Shown here piece after piece: positions 59,748 through 64,000 of a DNA stretch of 64,000 nucleotides; positions within the stretch are counted from its first letter, which is position 1; every line of letters begins with the position of its first letter. The DNA lies in assembly GCF_002943525.1 (NCBI RefSeq), contig NZ_CP025394.1, positions 2,418,001 to 2,482,000 on the forward strand. The letters run 5' to 3'. A program made the translations under genes and the position numbers. This DNA is from Kitasatospora sp. MMS16-BH015. GTDB taxonomy: Bacteria > Actinomycetota > Actinomycetes > Streptomycetales > Streptomycetaceae. The notes under the pieces are model-generated. The model was not told the DNA's origin and made no database searches. It saw only the letters and a list, made by a program, of their open reading frames with translations.

Positions 59748-60287
59748 ATGACCGAGACCCTCACCTCCAAGGCCACCGTCACCGGCGAGCGCGCCGACCT
59801 GCTGGTGGCTCTGGCCAAGCAGCGCACCTTCCTGCGGCTCACCACCAAGGACCTCACCGACGAGCAGGCCCGGCTGCGCACCACGGTCAGCGAGCTCTGC
59901 CTGGGCGGGCTGGTCAAGCACGTCGCCCGGGTCGAGAAGCTCTGGGCCGAGTTCATCCTGGTCGGCCCGTCGGCGATGCCCGACTTCACCACCTGGACGG
60001 AGGAGGACCTCGCCCGCCGGGCCGAGGAGTTCCGCCTTCTGCCCGGCGAGACGCTCGCCGGGGTGCTCGCCGAGTACGAGGAAATCGCCCGCCGCACCGA
60101 CGAGTTGGTCACCACCCTGCCGAGCCTGGACGCCACCCAGCCACTGCCCGTCGCCCCCTGGTTCGAGGCGGGCGCCGCATGGTCCGCCCGCCGGGTGCTG
60201 ATGCACATCGTCGCCGAGACCGCCCAGCACGCGGGCCACGCGGACATCCTCCGCGAGGCCCTGGACGGCACCAAGAGCATGGGCTGA
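59748..60287 (+). CDS. DinB/DUF664-family protein
   Basis: A 179-residue four-helix protein of the DinB superfamily, which includes mycothiol-, bacillithiol- and glutathione-independent transferases. Metal-binding His positions are LVKHVARVEKLW and VLMHIVAETAQHAGHADILREALDG. The last motif (AQHAGHADILRE) is the hallmark of the actinobacterial mycothiol-dependent group. GAAGGCGGA is the ribosome site before the ATG at 59748. Likely a detoxification enzyme under the divergent WYL regulator. Confidence 0.87.
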   Translation: MTETLTSKATVTGERADLLVALAKQRTFLRLTTKDLTDEQARLRTTVSELCLGGLVKHVARVEKLWAEFILVGPSAMPDFTTWTEEDLARRAEEFRLLPGETLAGVLAEYEEIARRTDELVTTLPSLDATQPLPVAPWFEAGAAWSARRVLMHIVAETAQHAGHADILREALDGTKSMG

Positions 60288-60339
60288 GCAGAGGGCACCA
60301 CGGCGCCTGGCAGGCATCGAGCGATCCACTCCGCAACAG

Positions 60340-60357
60340 ATGTACACCTGATACATT
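60340..60357. promoter_or_regulatory. Toxin-antitoxin operator and leaderless promoter
   Basis: ATGTA-CACCTGA-TACAT (60340-60356) is a perfect 5-bp inverted repeat, with TACAT again at 60361. A TACATT box (60352-60357) is seven bases before the ATG at 60364 and no ribosome site is present. The mRNA probably starts at or near the A of the ATG. The repeat lies over the promoter, as expected for antitoxin autoregulation. Confidence 0.6.
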
Positions 60358-60363
60358 TGCTAC

Positions 60364-60645
60364 ATGAGTGAGCCTGTGATCGCTTCGATGGCCGAGGTCC
60401 GCAGCCATCTCGCCGACGTCCTCGACCGGGCCCGCCGCGAGGACACCCCGACGATCATCACGCGGCGCGGCAAGCAGGAAGCCGTCGTGATCGACATTCG
60501 CGAGTACCAGCGCCTGAGCCTGCTGGCGGAGCAGGCCGAGGAGGACTGGCTCAACAGGCTTGCGGACGAAGCCGAGTCCGAAGGCTCCGAGGGCTCGGTC
60601 TCCCTGGAGGAGATGGCCGCCATCCTCCGCGCGCAGGGCACCTGA
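60364..60645 (+). CDS. Phd/YefM-type antitoxin
   Basis: A 93-residue antitoxin: ASMAEVRSHLADVLDRARREDTPTIITRRGKQEAVVIDIREYQRL is the DNA-binding Phd/YefM fold. The acidic C-terminal part (LAEQAEEDWLNRLADEAESEGSEGS) would wrap the toxin and neutralise it. Its start is probably leaderless. The stop lies three bases before the toxin start, so the pair is tightly co-translated. It neutralises the RelE-type toxin and represses its own promoter. Confidence 0.93.
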   Translation: MSEPVIASMAEVRSHLADVLDRARREDTPTIITRRGKQEAVVIDIREYQRLSLLAEQAEEDWLNRLADEAESEGSEGSVSLEEMAAILRAQGT

Positions 60646-60648
60646 CCC

Positions 60649-60927
60649 ATGGGCTACGCGACCCGCTTCACCCCGCACGCCCAGCGCGACCTCCTCAAGA
60701 TCCCCCGCCCGGACGCCCTACGCATCCTGCGCCACCTCGCCGAGCTGCAGCAGGGATTGAGCAGCGGCGATACGACGCACCTCGACATCAAGACGCTCCA
60801 AGGCCACAGTGCGCGCTGGCGCCTCAGGGTCGGGGACTACCGAGTCGTCTACACCGTCGAGAACGGTCAACTCCTGGTGTGGGTACTGGCGGTCGGCAAC
60901 AGGCGGGACGTCTACCGACAGCTGTGA
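60649..60927 (+). CDS. RelE/ParE-type toxin
   Basis: A 92-residue toxin. YATRFTPHAQRDLLKIPRPDALRILRHLAELQ is the helical start and LQGHSARWRLRVGDYRVVYTVENGQLLVWVLAVGNRRDVYRQL the beta-rich core with the RelE residues (WRLRVGDYRVVY and GNRRDVY). RelE proteins cut mRNA on the ribosome; ParE relatives act on gyrase, but the R-rich core and YefM-like partner favour RelE. Both genes look intact. It ends convergent with the alcohol dehydrogenase gene. Confidence 0.93.
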   Translation: MGYATRFTPHAQRDLLKIPRPDALRILRHLAELQQGLSSGDTTHLDIKTLQGHSARWRLRVGDYRVVYTVENGQLLVWVLAVGNRRDVYRQL

Positions 60928-60952
60928 CCGCCCCCACCACCCGCAGCCGAGC

Positions 60953-62029
60953 TCAGTCGAGGGTGAGCACGGTGCGCAGGGCCTCGCCGCTGCGCATCTG
61001 GGCGATCGCCTCGTTGACCTCGGCGAGCGGGAGGCGGTGACTGATCATCCCGGCCAGGTCGAGCCGGCCGGCCCGCCAGAGGTCGATGGCGAGGGCGGCG
61101 GTGCGGCGGACGTCGCCGCCGCCGTAGAAGGAGGGCAGGATGCGCTTCTCGTTGAAGAACAACTCGCCCATGCTGAAGGAGACTTGGTCTTCCCGGGCAC
61201 CGGCGCCGATCACCACCACGGCGCCGCCCCGGCGGGCCGCGTCGTAGCCGGCCCGGACGGTCGCGGAGCGGCCGACGGCCTCGAAGACGTAGTCGTAGCC
61301 GCCCGCCGACTGGCTCTTGGCCGCGCTCTTGAGCTCCTCGGGGGCGATCGCCTCGGTGGCGCCGAAGGCCAGCGCCCGCTCCCGCCGGGAGGCGACCGGG
61401 TCGACCACGGTGATCCGGCCCGCACCGCAGATCCGGGCGCCCTGGACGGCGGCGATGCCCACCCCGCCCGCGCCGATCACCGCGACGGCGGAGCCCGGCT
61501 CGACCCGGGCCGTGGTGACGGCGGCACCGAGCCCCGTGGTGACCCCGCAGCCGATCAACGCGGCCTGGTCGTAGGGGAGTTCGGCAGGCACCGGGATCAC
61601 GCTGTCGGCCGTGACCACCACCTCCTCGGCGAAGGTACCGGTGCCGTAGAAGCCCGAGGCCGTCCGCCCGTCGAAGGCGAAGCCCGGCGCACCGAGCCGC
61701 CGCAGGCTGGCCACGCAGAGGTGGCTGTCGCCCCGGCGGCAGAGCGCGCAGCCGCCGCAGGGCGGCATCCAGCAGAGCACCACCCGGTCACCCACCGCGA
61801 CCCCGGTCACCCCCTCGCCGACCTCGACCACGTCGCCCGCCCCCTCATGCCCCGGCACGAACGGCGCGGGCTGGGGCAGCACCCCGCTCATCGCCGAGAG
61901 GTCGGAGTGGCAGAGACTGGTGGCCCGCAGCCGCACCCGGACCCGCCCGGGCCCGAAGCCCACCGTCTCGACGTCCTCCCGGACCTCCAGCTTCTCCTGG
62001 CCGGTCTCGTACAGGATCGCTGCGCGCAT
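60953..62029 (-). CDS. Zinc-dependent alcohol dehydrogenase
   Basis: A 358-residue medium-chain dehydrogenase, ATG at 62029 after CGGGAGTG. The catalytic zinc is bound by LCHSDLSA (Cys, and the GHEGAG His-Glu), the structural zinc by four Cys in CGGCALCRRGDSHLC. The NAD site is AVIGAGGVGIAAVQGARICGAGRITVVD. It oxidises alcohols or reduces aldehydes; class III-like, mycothiol- or acyl-linked substrates are possible. Direct repeats and a KstR-like box lie upstream. Confidence 0.9.
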   Translation of the reverse strand: MRAAILYETGQEKLEVREDVETVGFGPGRVRVRLRATSLCHSDLSAMSGVLPQPAPFVPGHEGAGDVVEVGEGVTGVAVGDRVVLCWMPPCGGCALCRRGDSHLCVASLRRLGAPGFAFDGRTASGFYGTGTFAEEVVVTADSVIPVPAELPYDQAALIGCGVTTGLGAAVTTARVEPGSAVAVIGAGGVGIAAVQGARICGAGRITVVDPVASRRERALAFGATEAIAPEELKSAAKSQSAGGYDYVFEAVGRSATVRAGYDAARRGGAVVVIGAGAREDQVSFSMGELFFNEKRILPSFYGGGDVRRTAALAIDLWRAGRLDLAGMISHRLPLAEVNEAIAQMRSGEALRTVLTLD

Positions 62030-62049
62030 GGTCACTCCCGGGTCCACTG

Positions 62050-62083
62050 GAACAGGTGCAGAACAGGTGTAGAACACGTTTCA
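62050..62083 (-). promoter_or_regulatory. Three 11-bp direct repeats and a KstR-like box
   Basis: GAACAGGTGCA, GAACAGGTGTA and GAACACGTTTC follow each other without gap at 62050-62082. The last overlaps TAGAACACGTTTCA (62070-62083), which fits the TnnAACnnGTTnnA motif of KstR-type regulators of lipid and steroid breakdown. It lies 41-54 bp before the dehydrogenase start. Confidence 0.5.
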
Positions 62084-62275
62084 GAAAGCCGACCATACCC
62101 ACCGGACCACCCGCCGCGCCATGCCCCCTCGCGCAAGCGGGCGACGCCCGGCGTGGGCCCTCCTCCCCCGCCCGGAACGGGCGGAACCACCACCACGCCG
62201 GGCATTCGCCGCACTGCTCCGCAAACCCCGCCCGGCCCTTCACCGGACGGGCAGGGTCTGGCAGGATCCCCGCCC

Positions 62276-63628
62276 GTGCCCGATCCCGTGCTCCACGACG
62301 CCCGCCCCTGCCCCGAGTGTGCCGAGGCCCTCCCCGACTCCGGCCACCACACCTCCTGGTGCCCCGCCTGCGAGTGGAACCTCTCCCCCGCCGCCGCCCA
62401 GCCCTACCGCCCGCCGCGCGAACAGCGCCGCCAGGCCCGCGCCGAGCGCAAGGAGCAGTCCCGCCGCACGGCCGTCCGCAGCCGAGTCGAGAAGCTGTAC
62501 GGGGCCTTGGCCACCGATCCCGGCGCCCGCGGCGGCGGCGCGGCCTTCGGCACCCTCCTGCTCGCCACACTGGTGCACCTGAGCACGCTGAGCCTGTTCG
62601 CCGGTTCCCTCACCGCGCTGGCACTGGGCCCCTTGCCGCTGCGGGTGCTCGGCCTGATCGGGGCCGCCCTGGTCACCATCGCGCTGCGCCCGCGCCTCGG
62701 GCGACTGGTGAAGGACAACTCCCTGCTCTCCCGGGCGGACGCCCCCGCGCTGCACGGCCTGGCCGACCGGGTGGCCGCCGCGCTGGGCACCCGACCGGTG
62801 CACGCGATCCGGGTCACCGGTGCGTTCAACGCGAGCTACGGCCGGGTCGGCCTGCGCCGCCGGTCGGTGCTCAGCATCGGTCTGCCGCTCTGGCACGTGC
62901 TCACCCCGCAGCAGCGGGTCGCACTGCTCGCGCACGAGCTCGGCCATGCCGTGAACGGCGACGCCCGCCGCGGCCTCTGGCTCGGCGCCGCGCTCGACAC
63001 CCTGGGCGCCTGGATCGGCCTGCTGCGGCCCGACCACAGCCGGGCCCGCCGGTTCGGCCGTCGGCGGGCCTGGGGCCCCGAACAGGGCATCGCCCACATC
63101 GCCGAGCTGGCCACCAAGCTGATCTTCGGCCTGTTCGCCGAACTGGCCCGGCTGGTGCTCGCCCTGCTGGACCGCCTCACCACCCGCTCCGGCCAGGCCG
63201 CCGAGTACCGCGCGGACGCCTCGGCGGCCACCACCGCCTCCACCGAGGCCGCGCTCGGCATGCTGGAGACGCTGCTGCTGGACACCAGCGCCCGCACGGT
63301 GATCACCCGCTTCCGGAACACCCCCGCCAAGGCCCACCGGGCCGGCACCCACCCCCAGCAGCAGAGCGCCGACCTCTGGACGGCCCTCGCCGACCAGCTG
63401 GCCGCCGTACCGCCACTGGAGCGCGAGCGGCTGCTCCGGGTCTCGGCCCGCGAGCTCGGCGCGGTAGATGTCAGCCACCCGCCGACCTACCTGCGGATGC
63501 GGATGCTGGCCCTGCGCCCGGTCGCGGCGGCGGAGGCCACCGTGGTGCTCGGCACCGCCGAGAGCGCCCGGGTCGAGGAGGAACTCGCCCCGGCCCGCCG
63601 CCGCTTCGCGAACAGCGTGGCCGGCTGA
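62276..63628 (+). CDS. M48 metallopeptidase with N-terminal zinc ribbon
   Basis: A 450-residue membrane protein. A small zinc ribbon comes first (Cys12, Cys15, Cys29, Cys32 in CPECAEAL and CPACEWNL), then two membrane helices (about 85-135) and the M48 peptidase domain with HELGH (220-224) followed by AVNGD. A further hydrophobic region (about 275-300) and EYRADASAA, holding the third zinc ligand Glu, complete the HtpX/Ste24 pattern. It starts at a GTG at 62276. It probably degrades damaged membrane proteins. Confidence 0.85.
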   Translation: MPDPVLHDARPCPECAEALPDSGHHTSWCPACEWNLSPAAAQPYRPPREQRRQARAERKEQSRRTAVRSRVEKLYGALATDPGARGGGAAFGTLLLATLVHLSTLSLFAGSLTALALGPLPLRVLGLIGAALVTIALRPRLGRLVKDNSLLSRADAPALHGLADRVAAALGTRPVHAIRVTGAFNASYGRVGLRRRSVLSIGLPLWHVLTPQQRVALLAHELGHAVNGDARRGLWLGAALDTLGAWIGLLRPDHSRARRFGRRRAWGPEQGIAHIAELATKLIFGLFAELARLVLALLDRLTTRSGQAAEYRADASAATTASTEAALGMLETLLLDTSARTVITRFRNTPAKAHRAGTHPQQQSADLWTALADQLAAVPPLERERLLRVSARELGAVDVSHPPTYLRMRMLALRPVAAAEATVVLGTAESARVEEELAPARRRFANSVAG

Positions 63629-63772
63629 GCGACCGCACCACGGCCGTCGAGCGGTACCGGTCGGCACCGCGCCGAGCGGCCCGCGCTACCGTCCAGTAGG
63701 GTCCTGGGCAGCCGGGCCCACCGGCGCCGTCGGCCGTCCGGCCACCAGCCCAGCAGCAGGGAGCAGCCCGCC

Positions 63773-64000
63773 ATGACCGAGCTCCGGGAGAGCCTCCGCC
63801 CCACGTCCGAGGTGCTCGCGGCCTTCGAGGCGGCCACCGGCTTCATGCCGGTCGACGAGGGGCTGGCGCTGTACGCGGCAGCGGCCGAGGCGGCCGCGCG
63901 GACGGGGCTGCCGGTGCTGGAGATCGGCACGTACTGCGGGCGTTCGGCGATCCTGCTCGCCGATGCCGCGCGGGCCGCCGGGCAGGTGGCGCTCACCGTG
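63773..64000 (+). CDS. Class I SAM methyltransferase, 5' part
   Basis: The first 76 residues of a methyltransferase cut by the window edge. The SAM-binding loop VLEIGTYCGRSAILLADAARAAGQVAL is present at residues 48-74. The ATG at 63773 follows AGGGAGC. The closest type is the O-methyltransferase/predicted methyltransferase group with GTYxGxSA; the rest is needed to name it. Confidence 0.75.
   Translation, partial: MTELRESLRPTSEVLAAFEAATGFMPVDEGLALYAAAAEAAARTGLPVLEIGTYCGRSAILLADAARAAGQVALTV

Noticed and set aside
1..64000. tRNA, rRNA, insertion sequences or prophage genes
   Set aside because: No tRNA cloverleaf, rRNA segment, transposase or integrase was recognised; only rnpB was found among RNA genes.

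Overview
The window is high-GC actinobacterial DNA. GC-rich codon use, GTG starts, AGGAGG-like ribosome sites, mycothiol/F420-era enzymes, SARP and PadR regulators and dense short intergenic spaces all fit Streptomyces or a close relative such as Kitasatospora. From memory, the order nadE, glnA2, panB, DrrAB-type ABC pair, AfsR-like regulator, map and the RNase H/zinc-ribbon/Nif3 trio resembles the core chromosome of S. coelicolor around SCO2238 to SCO2301. This was not checked by alignment. About 68 protein genes, RNase P RNA and several repeat families are supported.

Layout. 1-4.3 kb: end of an acyltransferase, a secreted protein, and a DUF3311/sodium-solute symporter pair. 4.3-8 kb: nitrogen and NAD metabolism (glnA2, nadE) with an orphan Phd-type antitoxin between them. 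8-13.7 kb: a DUF2218-methyltransferase fusion beside an ArsR regulator, a membrane exo/endonuclease-phosphatase protein, and a TetR/DHA2 exporter pair. 13.8-21.5 kb: panB, an ABC exporter, a large AfsR-type regulator and a site-2 protease homologue. 21.6-34 kb: a class A penicillin-binding protein, F420 reductase, MFS carriers, map, PadR, CutA and MazG-like proteins. 34-37.3 kb: a kinase/Xre/DUF2975 operon with a palindromic operator, an RNA ligase and rnpB. 37-45 kb: a DHA2 exporter, RNB ribonuclease, YaaA and the Nif3/zinc-ribbon/RNase H-phosphatase operon.

The main accessory region is 45.5-54.3 kb, a one-strand class IV lanthipeptide cluster. It holds a LanL synthetase (lyase, kinase and zinc-ligand cyclase), a prolyl-oligopeptidase-type S9 peptidase, a 47-residue precursor whose core has three Thr and three Cys, and two ABC half-exporters that look like a heterodimer with one degenerate nucleotide site. 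A strong hairpin and a 27-bp perfect inverted repeat separate the precursor from the exporter genes. A small HGRHR-repeat protein, an MFS carrier, a flavoprotein and a POT transporter with an in-frame amber codon follow on the same strand. The last 5 kb hold WYL/DinB genes, a complete YefM/RelE-type toxin-antitoxin pair with a likely leaderless start, a zinc alcohol dehydrogenase, an M48 peptidase and the start of a methyltransferase.

The most unusual non-coding signal is a family of imperfect tandem arrays with a strict 17-bp period and one shared consensus (GGCAAnnnTGCnnCGAG) at three separate intergenic sites, plus a possible 19-bp relative at a fourth. A second dispersed element (GGGGCGCGGGGAACTGCGCG) recurs at gene ends and once inside the AfsR-type regulator gene.
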